Of a stretch of 64,000 bases of DNA, positions 56,165 to 64,000 are shown one piece after another (positions within the stretch are counted from its first letter, which is position 1; each line of letters begins with the position of its first letter). The DNA is from Verrucomicrobiaceae bacterium. GTDB lineage: Bacteria; Verrucomicrobiota; Verrucomicrobiia; Verrucomicrobiales; Verrucomicrobiaceae. Made by a program: the position numbers and the translations under genes. The DNA is taken from the NCBI GenBank assembly GCA_016713245.1, contig JADJPM010000001.1, forward strand, positions 2,542,001-2,606,000. The letters are read 5' to 3'. The notes below the pieces were generated by a model, which saw only the letters and a program-made list of their open reading frames with translations, did not search any database and was not told the DNA's origin.

Positions 56165-59100
56165 ATGGCTTTCGTGCCACTTCGCCTTGCCAGCCTCACC
56201 TTCACCTTCATCACCGCCTCCGCGATGGCGGTGGACTATGCGAAGGACATCAAACCGCTGCTCAAGGAGCGCTGCTATGCCTGCCATGGGGCCTTGAAAC
56301 AAAAAGCCGGCCTGCGACTCGACACCGTCGCGCTCATGAAGACCGGCGGTGACAACGGCGATGCCACCAAGCACCTGCTCGACCGTCTCACCACCACCGA
56401 CAAATCCGACCGCATGCCGCCCGAAGGCGAGGGCGCGATGTTCAATGCCGAGCAGGTCGCCAAAGTCCGCGAATGGATCGCCGCCGGGGCACCGGGCCTC
56501 ACCGATGAACAACCCGAGGCCGATCCGCGAGCCCACTGGGCCTATCAGGTGCCGAAAAACACCAACAAGAGCATCGACGCCCTTCACGCCGCGCACCTCG
56601 CTGCGAAGCAGCTCAAGCCCCAACCGGCCGCTTCTCACGATGTTTGGCTCCGTCGTGTCTATTTCGATCTCACCGGCCTCCCAACGTCGGACTCGTCTGA
56701 CATGTCAGACCTGTCAGACGCGCAGCTCATTGATCGTCTCCTCGCCTCGCCGCATTTCGGAGAGCGCTGGGCACGCCACTTCATGGACATCTGGCGTTAC
56801 TGCGACTGGTATGGTCTCGGTGCGCAGCTCCGCCATTCTCAAAAGCATATCTGGCACTGGCGTGACTGGATCATCGAAAGCCTCAACGCGGACAAAGGCT
56901 ACGACCGCATGATCATCGAGCAACTCGCCGCCGATGAGCTCGCGCCGGAGGATCGCTCCACGCTGCGTGCCACCGGCTTCCTCGCCCGCAGCTACTACCT
57001 CTTCAACCGCACCACCTGGCTCGATGAGACGCTCGAGCACACCTCCCGCGCCTTCCTCGGCCTCACGATGCAGTGCGTGAAGTGCCACGATCACAAATAC
57101 GATCCTGTCGACCAAGCAGACTACTACCGCCTCCGCGCCGTCTTCGAGCCGCTGCATGTGCGCCTCGATCCGCTGCCAGGCATCACCGACCTCGAAAAGA
57201 ACGGCCTGCCACGCGTCTTCGACCTCCACCTCGACCGCTCAACCTTTCGCCACATCCGCGGCGATGAGAAGAACGAGGACAAATCGAAGCCCATGACGCC
57301 CGGCATCCCCGGCGTGCTCGAATTTGCCTCCTTCACACCGAAAAGCATCAAGCTGCCGAAAACCATCTCGCAGCCCTTTTTGCAGCCCTTCGTGCTGAAG
57401 GACCATCTCGCCGCCGCCGAGGCCGAAATCGCCAACTTGGAAAAACAACTCCCCAGCAAGCCAAAAGCCTCTGCCGCTATCACCAATCCTCAAACCATCC
57501 TCCGCGATGATTTCGCCAAACCTCGTCCCGAAGCCTGGAAAACCGTCTCCGGGACCTGGAAGCACGAAAACGGCTCGCTGCGTCAGTCCGAGACCGGCAT
57601 GACGCGTCGCCTCATGCAGCTCACGAAAACACCACCGGCTGATTTCGATGCCAAAGTGAGCTTCACCATCCGAGGCGGTCAAAAGTGGAAGTCCGTCGGC
57701 CTCGTCTTCGACCTCGCGGAGCATAGTGACGTGCTCGTTTACGTCAGCGCCGTGCAAGGCGGCTCCAAAGTGCAGATCGCTCCCGGCGAAAACGGCCAGG
57801 CCAGCTATCCCGCCGGCGGCAGCCATGCCATGGTGGTGAAGGAAAACGAACGCCACATGCTCCAGGTCCGCGCACTCGGCCAGTTGGTCCAGGTCAGTGT
57901 CGATGGCAAACAGGTCATCACTTACACGCTCACCAAACCGCGCGTTCCCGGTGCCATGGCACTCGCCGCCTTCGATGCCGATGTCGCATTTCACAGCTTC
58001 GAGCTCGCCACCCTGCCTGCCGATGCGTTGCTTGCCTCGAACACGCCGCGCATCGAAAAACAACTCGTCGCCGCCAAACTGAAGCCCGTCATGCTCCGCG
58101 CCGCATTCGCTGCCGAAAGCAAGAAAGGCGGCCAAGCTCTCGCGAAGGCCGCTGCGCTTGCTGAAGCCCAATTCAAGCTCGCCAAAGCCGAGGCCGACCT
58201 TGCCGCGCTCGATGCCAAGGCCGACGCAAAAAAGCTCAAGGCAGCCAAAGACGCCGTCGCCGCCGCGCAAAAGAAACTCAAAGCACCCGGCGAGACCTAC
58301 ACGCCGCTGCTCGCCTCGCTCAAAGCGCAAGAAGGCCCCGATGATCCCGACAACACCAAGGTCCAAACCTATCCCGACACCAGCACCGGCCGTCGTCTCG
58401 CCTTCGCGCAATGGATCGCCGACAAGCGGAACCCGCTCACCGCCCGCGTGCTCGTCAATCAAGTGTGGATGCGCCTCACCGGCTCCAGCTTCGTGCCGGA
58501 CGTGAGCGATTTCGGCCTGCGAGCTCCCGCTCCGGCGCAGCAGGACATCCTCGATACCCTCGCCGCCGGCTTCATGGAAAACGGCTGGAGCCTGAAGTGG
58601 CTCATCAAACAGATCGTCCTCAGCGATCTCTACCGCCGCAGCTCGAGCAATGCCGGAGCCGATGCGCACACGCTCGCCGCCGATCCCGACAACACACTCC
58701 TCTGGCGCATGAACCCGCGCCGGCTCGAATCCCAATCCGTGCGCGATGCCTTGCTAGCTCTCGGTGGCAAACTCGATCTCACCCTCGGCGGTCCCAGCCT
58801 CGATCCCGACAAGGCCGAGAGCACCCCGCGCCGCAGCCTCTACTTCGTGCAGACACCCGATACCGAGCACCGCTTCCTCGGTGCCTTCGACAACGCCAAC
58901 GTCCTCGAATGCTACCGCCGCAATGAGAGCGTCGTCCCGCAGCAGGCCCTCGCTTTGACCAACAGCCAGCTCAGCCGCGCCACCGCCGATGCCTTGGCCT
59001 CAAAGCTTGCCCATGAAGCTCCCGCCGACTTCATCCAGCGTGCCTTCCAAGCCATCCTCAACCGTGCCCCAACTGACAAAGAGAATCAGGTGAGCCTCGA

Positions 59101-59182
59101 AGCCCTCACCGCGATGAAAAGCAATCGCCCGCTGTTTTTGCAGGCGCTGCTGAATCACAACGACTTCGTCACGTTGAGGTAG
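56165..59182 (+). CDS. PSD1-type protein: cytochrome C + DUF1549 + LamG-like insert + DUF1553
   Basis: 1005 residues: signal peptide (about 1-22), a CxxCH heme motif (C37, C40, H41) with RMPPEGEG as distal region, DUF1549 (about 140-345; HFGERWARHFMDIWRYCDWYG, ITAFLGLTMQCVKCH region), a concanavalin-like insert (about 445-617; FDLAEHSDVLVYVS), a helical stretch and DUF1553 (about 740-985; LAFAQWIADKRNPLTARVLVNQVW, NESVVPQQALALTN). These PVC-specific proteins are usually followed by a DUF1501 protein; here none follows. It contains four 9-bp tandem units at 56686-56721. ATG 56165 gives a plausible signal peptide. Confidence 0.93.
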   Translation: MAFVPLRLASLTFTFITASAMAVDYAKDIKPLLKERCYACHGALKQKAGLRLDTVALMKTGGDNGDATKHLLDRLTTTDKSDRMPPEGEGAMFNAEQVAKVREWIAAGAPGLTDEQPEADPRAHWAYQVPKNTNKSIDALHAAHLAAKQLKPQPAASHDVWLRRVYFDLTGLPTSDSSDMSDLSDAQLIDRLLASPHFGERWARHFMDIWRYCDWYGLGAQLRHSQKHIWHWRDWIIESLNADKGYDRMIIEQLAADELAPEDRSTLRATGFLARSYYLFNRTTWLDETLEHTSRAFLGLTMQCVKCHDHKYDPVDQADYYRLRAVFEPLHVRLDPLPGITDLEKNGLPRVFDLHLDRSTFRHIRGDEKNEDKSKPMTPGIPGVLEFASFTPKSIKLPKTISQPFLQPFVLKDHLAAAEAEIANLEKQLPSKPKASAAITNPQTILRDDFAKPRPEAWKTVSGTWKHENGSLRQSETGMTRRLMQLTKTPPADFDAKVSFTIRGGQKWKSVGLVFDLAEHSDVLVYVSAVQGGSKVQIAPGENGQASYPAGGSHAMVVKENERHMLQVRALGQLVQVSVDGKQVITYTLTKPRVPGAMALAAFDADVAFHSFELATLPADALLASNTPRIEKQLVAAKLKPVMLRAAFAAESKKGGQALAKAAALAEAQFKLAKAEADLAALDAKADAKKLKAAKDAVAAAQKKLKAPGETYTPLLASLKAQEGPDDPDNTKVQTYPDTSTGRRLAFAQWIADKRNPLTARVLVNQVWMRLTGSSFVPDVSDFGLRAPAPAQQDILDTLAAGFMENGWSLKWLIKQIVLSDLYRRSSSNAGADAHTLAADPDNTLLWRMNPRRLESQSVRDALLALGGKLDLTLGGPSLDPDKAESTPRRSLYFVQTPDTEHRFLGAFDNANVLECYRRNESVVPQQALALTNSQLSRATADALASKLAHEAPADFIQRAFQAILNRAPTDKENQVSLEALTAMKSNRPLFLQALLNHNDFVTLR
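56686..56721 (+). repeat. Four 9-bp tandem units (GTCNGAC core) in the DUF1549 region
   Basis: Units GTCGGACTC, GTCTGACAT, GTCAGACCT and GTCAGACGC encode TSDSSDMSDLSDA. They match the unit at 13126-13161 in an unrelated gene on the other strand. Confidence 0.85.
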
Positions 59183-59258
59183 GTTGTTTTTTGCTGGCGT
59201 GATTGATATGAACTCACTGCCCATTGCTCGCATCACCAATACATGACATGGAAGAGCC

Positions 59259-61898
59259 ATGTTCAGGATTGCCTGCTTTCTCGCCTTCGTTTCTTCTCTC
59301 TCCGCTGCCGACCTCGTTTTGAAACCCGGCAACCTCGCCGCCGTGCTCGAAGAGGCCCGCAAGGCTCCCAAACCGGTGCGCATCGTCGTGGAGGATGGCA
59401 TTCACCCGATCAGGGAGACAATCACACTCGGCAAAGAGGATTCGCAGGTGACATGGAGCGGCAAAAACGCGGTCTTCATGGCCGGTAAGCCGATCACCGG
59501 CTGGCAGCAGGTCAAGGAGAGGGACTTGCCAAGTCCCTTCATCCTCTGGAAGGCCAAGCTGCCGGACAAGGCGTGGAAGTTTGAGCAGCTCTGGATCAAT
59601 GGCCGCCGCGCCACACTGGCTCGTTCGCCGAACAAGGGCTACCACCACATCACCGAGGCCGTCGGCGCGGGTGTGTTTCCGGATCTGAAGGAGAACATGA
59701 ACTTTCATGCCTTCAGCATTGCCCAGCCAGAATATGACGTGCTCAAAGCCCTACCGCAGACCGAGCGCGACGACGTGTTGCTCACCGTGACTCATGCCTG
59801 GGCCGTGGGGCAGTGCCGCATCAAGGCATTGAACGACGAAGCTCTCGCCGTGCAGATCAAAGGCCGGGCGCGGTATCCGTTTGTCGAGTTCGAGCCGGAT
59901 CAGCGCTTCTGGATGGAAAACTATCGCGCCGCGCTGGATGCGCCGGGCGAGTGGTTTCTCGACAAAGCGAAGGGCGAGCTGTTCTACCTGCCGCTGCCCG
60001 GCGAGGACATGACGAAGGCGGAGGTCATCGCGCCGGTGGTGACGAAGTTCATCGTGATGAAAGGCACTCACGATGTGCGCTTTGAAGGCATCTCGTTTCA
60101 ATACAGCCAGCATTTGTATCCGGCGGACGGTTTGCACGACGGTCAGGCAGCGACGACGAGCGATGGCTGCATCGAGATCGAGGACTCGCGCGGCATTCAC
60201 TTTGAAAACTGCGAGATCGCCCACACCGGCCTGCATGGCATCTGGTTCAAAAACGGCTGCTTAGATTCGTCGGTGAAGCATTGCCACCTCCACGACCTCG
60301 GCGGCGGCGGGGTGTATGTCGGCGAAACGGCGCGGCCTAATGAAGAGCGCGTGAATCATCATATCGTCGTCGATGACTGCATCATCCAGCACGGCGGGCG
60401 ACTGCATCCCAGCGCTTGCGGCGTGGTCTTCACGCACACGCAGCACTGCGCAGTCACGCATTGCGACATCGGCGACTTTTACTACACCGGCATCAGCGCG
60501 GGATGGAACTGGGGTTATGGCGACACCGCTTCGCGCGAGACGCTCGTCGAGAACAATCACATCCATCATCTCGGCTGGGCGTATTTGAGCGACATGGGCG
60601 GCTTTTACGGCCTCGGCACCTCGCCGGGCACGATCATCCGTGGCAATCACGTCCATCACATCGCCAGCCATCGCTACGGTGGCTGGGGACTCTACAACGA
60701 CGAAGGTGCCACGGACACGCTGATGGAAAACAACCTTGTCCACGACACCTGGAACGCGGGCTTTCACCAGCACTACGGCTACTTCAACACCGTGCGGAAC
60801 AACATCTTCGCCTTTGGCAACTCCGCGCAGATCCAGGCTTCTCGAAACGAAGCCCGTCTGCGCTTCCGCTACATGAACAACATCGTCGTGTGGGACCCCG
60901 AGTCGCCGCTGCTCGATGGCGGCGAATGGAACTGGAAGTACTTCGACAAGATTGATCGCGGCGATCCGAAGGACAGCCTCCTCTTCCGCAAAAACCTCTA
61001 CTGGCCCACCGACGGCAAGATCCCCGCCAAACTCACCAAAAGCCATTTCACCTGGGAAGAATGGCGCAAGATGGGCCGCGACCGCGAAAGCCAGTTTGCC
61101 GATCCGATGTTCGAAGACATCGTCCAGCGCGATTTTGGCCTCAAACCCGGCTCACCGGCCGAAAAGCTCGGTTTCAAGCCCTGGGACCTCACTTTGGCCG
61201 GAGTGCGCCAAACGGACGCCGCATGGCACACACTCGCGGCGAAAGGTCACGACTACCCGAACTGGGACGCCGACGCGAAGCCTTGGCCATCGCCGCCTTA
61301 CAAGGTCGATCAAAGCTTCGAGCGAGCGTCCCTCGGCACGCTCGGCATTCGCAACGCCAAATACTCCACCGAAAACAAGGGCGAGAACATCGGTGTCACC
61401 GACGAAACCGGCTCACCCATCGGCGGAGTCTCCAAACGCAGCCTCAAGGTGCAGGACGTGCCAGGTTTGAAGCACAGCTACGATCCGGTGCTCGATATCT
61501 ACCCGAAGTGGGCCGAGTCCGGCACCTACCACGTGAGCTTTGATATCATGGCTCAGCCCGGTGCCGACTGGTTCTTCGAGATGCGCAACAAAGGGGGCGA
61601 GTTCGCCGCTGGCCCGTATCTACGCTGGCAAAAAGGCACGCTCGTCGCCAACAACACCGCCAGCCAGAAACTCGCCGACGTGAAACCCGGCGAATGGCTC
61701 CGCATCGACCTCACCGCCACCACCGGAGCCGCCAAGTATGACGTGACGCTGACCCGGCAAGACGGCACGAAGAGCGAGTTCAAATCCATCCCGTGCAAAC
61801 CCACCTGGGACAGCGCCAGCTACCTCCTCTTCAGCGCCCTCGGCACCACGAAGACGGCCTTCTTCATTGATAACGTGAAGCTGGAAAGTTCCCAATAG
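59259..61898 (+). CDS. Secreted right-handed beta-helix protein (possible polysaccharide-active enzyme)
   Basis: 879 residues with a signal peptide (MFRIACFLAFVSSLSA). The region 200-560 has parallel beta-helix repeats with Asn-ladder-like turns (DSRGIHFENCEIAHTGLHGIWFKNG, VEHCHLHDLGGGGVYVGE, IRGNHVHHIASHRYGGWGLYND, MENNLVHDTWNAGFHQHYG, VRNNIFAFGN). The layout, with NWGYGDTASRETLVENNHIHHLGWA, resembles beta-helix glycoside hydrolases such as GH141. The C-terminal 150 residues look like a carbohydrate-binding beta-sandwich. The catalytic residues are not clear, so the enzyme class is left open. Confidence 0.85.
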   Translation: MFRIACFLAFVSSLSAADLVLKPGNLAAVLEEARKAPKPVRIVVEDGIHPIRETITLGKEDSQVTWSGKNAVFMAGKPITGWQQVKERDLPSPFILWKAKLPDKAWKFEQLWINGRRATLARSPNKGYHHITEAVGAGVFPDLKENMNFHAFSIAQPEYDVLKALPQTERDDVLLTVTHAWAVGQCRIKALNDEALAVQIKGRARYPFVEFEPDQRFWMENYRAALDAPGEWFLDKAKGELFYLPLPGEDMTKAEVIAPVVTKFIVMKGTHDVRFEGISFQYSQHLYPADGLHDGQAATTSDGCIEIEDSRGIHFENCEIAHTGLHGIWFKNGCLDSSVKHCHLHDLGGGGVYVGETARPNEERVNHHIVVDDCIIQHGGRLHPSACGVVFTHTQHCAVTHCDIGDFYYTGISAGWNWGYGDTASRETLVENNHIHHLGWAYLSDMGGFYGLGTSPGTIIRGNHVHHIASHRYGGWGLYNDEGATDTLMENNLVHDTWNAGFHQHYGYFNTVRNNIFAFGNSAQIQASRNEARLRFRYMNNIVVWDPESPLLDGGEWNWKYFDKIDRGDPKDSLLFRKNLYWPTDGKIPAKLTKSHFTWEEWRKMGRDRESQFADPMFEDIVQRDFGLKPGSPAEKLGFKPWDLTLAGVRQTDAAWHTLAAKGHDYPNWDADAKPWPSPPYKVDQSFERASLGTLGIRNAKYSTENKGENIGVTDETGSPIGGVSKRSLKVQDVPGLKHSYDPVLDIYPKWAESGTYHVSFDIMAQPGADWFFEMRNKGGEFAAGPYLRWQKGTLVANNTASQKLADVKPGEWLRIDLTATTGAAKYDVTLTRQDGTKSEFKSIPCKPTWDSASYLLFSALGTTKTAFFIDNVKLESSQ

Positions 61899-61972
61899 GC
61901 TACAAATCCTCCACTCAGCGGCCATGAGAAGGCTTGACCGCTGCGGGGCGATGTGGAGGATGGCGGCGCTTT

Positions 61973-62662
61973 ATGAAAACGACCTCGATTCTGTTATTCG
62001 CCATGCTTTGCGGTGCCTCGATGATGCCCGCAGCGGAGCCGTCGAAACCTGAGACGAAGAAAGAAGAGGTCTCTCAGGCAAAGGAGATTATTCTATTCGA
62101 CGGCAAATCACTCGATGATTGGGAGTCGGTCGATATCGGCGCTAGTGGCACGGTGGAGTTGGAGGGCGGTCTCATGATCATCAATCAGGGGGATAGCATC
62201 AGCGGGGCGGTTTATAAAAAGGCAGCCTCTCTACCGATGACGAACTACGAAATCTCGCTGGAGGCGAAGCGGCTCGAAGGCGTGGACTTTTTCTGCGGGC
62301 TGACGTTTCCTGTGGGTAGCGTGAAGACCTGCGCCACGCTGGTGTGCGGTGGCTGGGGCGGCGCGGTGACGGGCATCTCCAACATCGACAATCTCGACGC
62401 GAGCGAGAACAGCACGAGCAACTTCGTCCGCTATGAAGACAACAAATGGTATGCCGTGAAGGTGCGTGTGACGCCGGAAAACCTCAGCGTGTGGATCGAC
62501 GCCAAGCATCTCATCGACCAGGATTTGAAGGATAAAAAGGTCAACGTGCGCCCCGGCCCCATCGAAAGCTACCTGCCGCTCTCGTTCACCACGTATGCGA
62601 CGACGGCGGCCATCCGAAATGTGAAGCTCAAGGTGCTTGAGGAGCCGAAGAAGACTCCATGA
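61973..62662 (+). CDS. Secreted DUF1080 (3-keto-disaccharide hydrolase-like) domain protein
   Basis: 229 residues from ATG 61973, giving a signal peptide (MKTTSILLFAMLCGASMMPAA). The domain begins LFDGKSLDDWES, the typical DUF1080 opening (hhxGxxhxxW), and continues with NYEISLEAKRLEGVDFFCGLTFPV, VCGGWGGAVTGISNIDN and KWYAVKVRVTPENLSVWIDAKHLIDQDL. DUF1080 domains are very common in PVC bacteria and belong to carbohydrate-active or lectin-like folds. The gene starts 74 bases after the beta-helix gene and overlaps the lipase gene by 4 bases (ATGA). Confidence 0.9.
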   Translation: MKTTSILLFAMLCGASMMPAAEPSKPETKKEEVSQAKEIILFDGKSLDDWESVDIGASGTVELEGGLMIINQGDSISGAVYKKAASLPMTNYEISLEAKRLEGVDFFCGLTFPVGSVKTCATLVCGGWGGAVTGISNIDNLDASENSTSNFVRYEDNKWYAVKVRVTPENLSVWIDAKHLIDQDLKDKKVNVRPGPIESYLPLSFTTYATTAAIRNVKLKVLEEPKKTP

Positions 62663-64000
62663 GGCTTTCCAGTCTCGGTTGGAGCCTCAGCCTTCTTTTC
62701 CTGGCATCCTGCGGCAGCACGAGATCACGTCGCGATGGCGGCACCGAGCCGCTGACGGCCCGTGAGAAGCATCACCTTGCCTCGGAGCTAGAGCAGATGG
62801 CCGTGGGCTGGGACGGCATGACACGCGGGAAGGCACGCGACCGCCGCCAAGCCGAAGAAAACTATGAGCAGGCACTGGCGGATTTCCTCAAAGCCTGGTC
62901 GAAGGCACAGAGTCCGCGTGACTGGCAGAATGAGCAGGCGTTCCAGCGATCAGAGAAGAGCACGCGTTTCGTGGTGGAGTTGGACAAGGCACATACCAAG
63001 CGGCCTAGGGTATCCCCACTCGAATACGATGACTTCATCATGCCACGCAGCGTGATCCCTCACTCTGAAGATACTGAGGCCGTGCGAGCGGGCGTCGGAG
63101 TGCCGCTGGTGGGCCGGGTGGAGCGCACGGAGGCGGTGAAGGCGGCAACGCCCTTCCTGCCACCGAAAGGAGGCAATGATACGCTGACGGCCACGATGCA
63201 CTTCAGCGCCGAGGCACTTGATGGCTCACGGCGCTGCCACCTGCGTCTGCATGATACCTTGAACACCGACACGGTGGAGGCTCCCGGCGGTGAACGACAG
63301 CTCGCGGCTCATTTCACGGCTCCAAAACACCTCGCGCTGTCGAGGCGGGCTTTCGGACTCGTTTCGTTGCAGGGCCTGCTGTATCCGGAAAAGGCCCTCG
63401 GTGACTGCCAGCTCTACCGCATGGATGCTTACGATCCGAATCGCATCCCAGTCGTATTTGTACACGGGCTGATGAGTGATCCGCATATCTGGCTGAACGC
63501 GGTGAACGCCATCTGCGCCGATCCGGTGCTGCGGAAGAAGTACCAGCCGTGGTACTTCCTCTACCCCACCGCCATGGGCGTGCCACAGGCGGCGGCCATG
63601 CTGCGGAAGTCTCTCGAAGCGGCACGAAACCACTTTGATCCCGATCACAACGACCCGGGCATGAGCCGGATGGTGCTGGTGGGCCACAGCATGGGCGGGC
63701 TGCTCAGCCGCATGCAGGTGACGGATAGCGGCAGCCATCTCTGGGACGGCATTTTCCGCAAACCTCCCGCGCAAATGAATGTGAGCGAGGAAGCCCGCAC
63801 CAACATGACGGCCGCCCTTTTCGTCAAGCCGCTGCCGTATGTCGAAAGGGTCATTTTTATCGCCACACCACATCGCGGCAGCACCATCGCCAGCCTGAAC
63901 ATCGTGCGCCGCCTCACTTCGCTGATCCGTATCCCGCTCGATTCACTCACCATCGTGAATCAGATCCTCTACGGCAACACCGATGCCCTCTCACCACAGA
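62659..64000 (+). CDS. Lipase-like alpha/beta-hydrolase lipoprotein, C-terminal end outside the window
   Basis: At least 447 codons; truncated by the right edge. A lipoprotein signal (MRLSSLGWSLSLLFLASC, lipobox LASC, Cys18) is followed by about 250 residues of unknown fold, then VVFVHGLMSDPHIW (oxyanion hole), MVLVGHSMGGLLSR (nucleophile elbow G-H-S-M-G) and IFIATPHRGST, typical of lipase/PGAP1-like hydrolases. Substrate unknown. ATG 62659 overlaps the upstream stop (ATGA), so it is translationally coupled to the DUF1080 gene. The catalytic Asp and His lie beyond the window or are not yet identifiable. Confidence 0.85.
   Translation, partial: MRLSSLGWSLSLLFLASCGSTRSRRDGGTEPLTAREKHHLASELEQMAVGWDGMTRGKARDRRQAEENYEQALADFLKAWSKAQSPRDWQNEQAFQRSEKSTRFVVELDKAHTKRPRVSPLEYDDFIMPRSVIPHSEDTEAVRAGVGVPLVGRVERTEAVKAATPFLPPKGGNDTLTATMHFSAEALDGSRRCHLRLHDTLNTDTVEAPGGERQLAAHFTAPKHLALSRRAFGLVSLQGLLYPEKALGDCQLYRMDAYDPNRIPVVFVHGLMSDPHIWLNAVNAICADPVLRKKYQPWYFLYPTAMGVPQAAAMLRKSLEAARNHFDPDHNDPGMSRMVLVGHSMGGLLSRMQVTDSGSHLWDGIFRKPPAQMNVSEEARTNMTAALFVKPLPYVERVIFIATPHRGSTIASLNIVRRLTSLIRIPLDSLTIVNQILYGNTDALSPQ

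Overview
The window looks like a piece of a high-G+C chromosome from the PVC group, most likely a verrucomicrobial relative of Prosthecobacter or Verrucomicrobium. This rests on gene content: a DUF1501 protein with a Tat-like start, a cytochrome/DUF1549/DUF1553 protein, a secreted heme-CxxCH + SHD1-like protein, a GDSL/PVC-propeller/azurin fusion, DUF1080-type proteins, a sulfatase and a PEP-CTERM protease. No rRNA or tRNA gene was recognised, and the species is not proven.

Layout. 1-9.2 kb: a leftward operon headed by infA (IF-1 with a repeat-bearing N-terminal extension), divergent from rpsP-khpA, then a Dabb protein, a class III aminotransferase, queE, an SNase-like protein, a DUF1501 protein, a ROK kinase and trmB. 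9.2-16 kb: sulfatase, dtd, a CBS protein, then the secreted GDSL-propeller-azurin protein with a cytochrome-type protein. 16-21.9 kb: a TPR/coiled-coil protein, a cytoplasmic coiled-coil protein, a methyltransferase and a GluR0-like ligand-gated channel. 22-30.6 kb: two SNF2 helicases with an Uma2 protein and a secreted protein between them.

30.5-36.1 kb is the most unusual part. A 1392-residue P-loop NTPase (NACHT/STAND-like) with a C-terminal PD-(D/E)XK nuclease is divergent from an AbiE-like pair (winged-helix protein plus nucleotidyltransferase). A 17-bp palindrome sits between the two units. The block is bounded by 58/59-bp direct repeats that copy the 3' end of the SNF2 gene, so it looks like a compact defence cassette inserted at the end of a helicase gene.

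36.2-40.3 kb is a leftward operon on ADP-ribose and NAD: an NrtR-like Nudix regulator with its own operator, a four-helix-bundle protein, a sirtuin, a small crystallin-J1-type protein, an ADP-ribosylglycohydrolase, a macrodomain protein and a membrane protein. 40.4-43.4 kb: a lipoprotein, an ABM monooxygenase, an LRR protein and an esterase. 43.5-48.5 kb: a TetR regulator with two operators and a MacB/HlyD/OprM-type efflux operon. 48.5-53.8 kb: a cNMP-binding protein, an LRR lipoprotein and an FHA protein in one operon, then secreted or membrane proteins of unknown role. 53.8-64 kb: a PEP-CTERM protease, DUF1080-like proteins, a DUF1549/DUF1553 cytochrome protein, a beta-helix protein and a truncated lipase lipoprotein.

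Intergenic DNA carries several repeat families: heptamer-based inverted repeats at gene ends, palindromes bounded by GTAGC/GCTAC (one inside a coding region), and 9-bp in-frame tandem repeats in two unrelated PVC-type genes.
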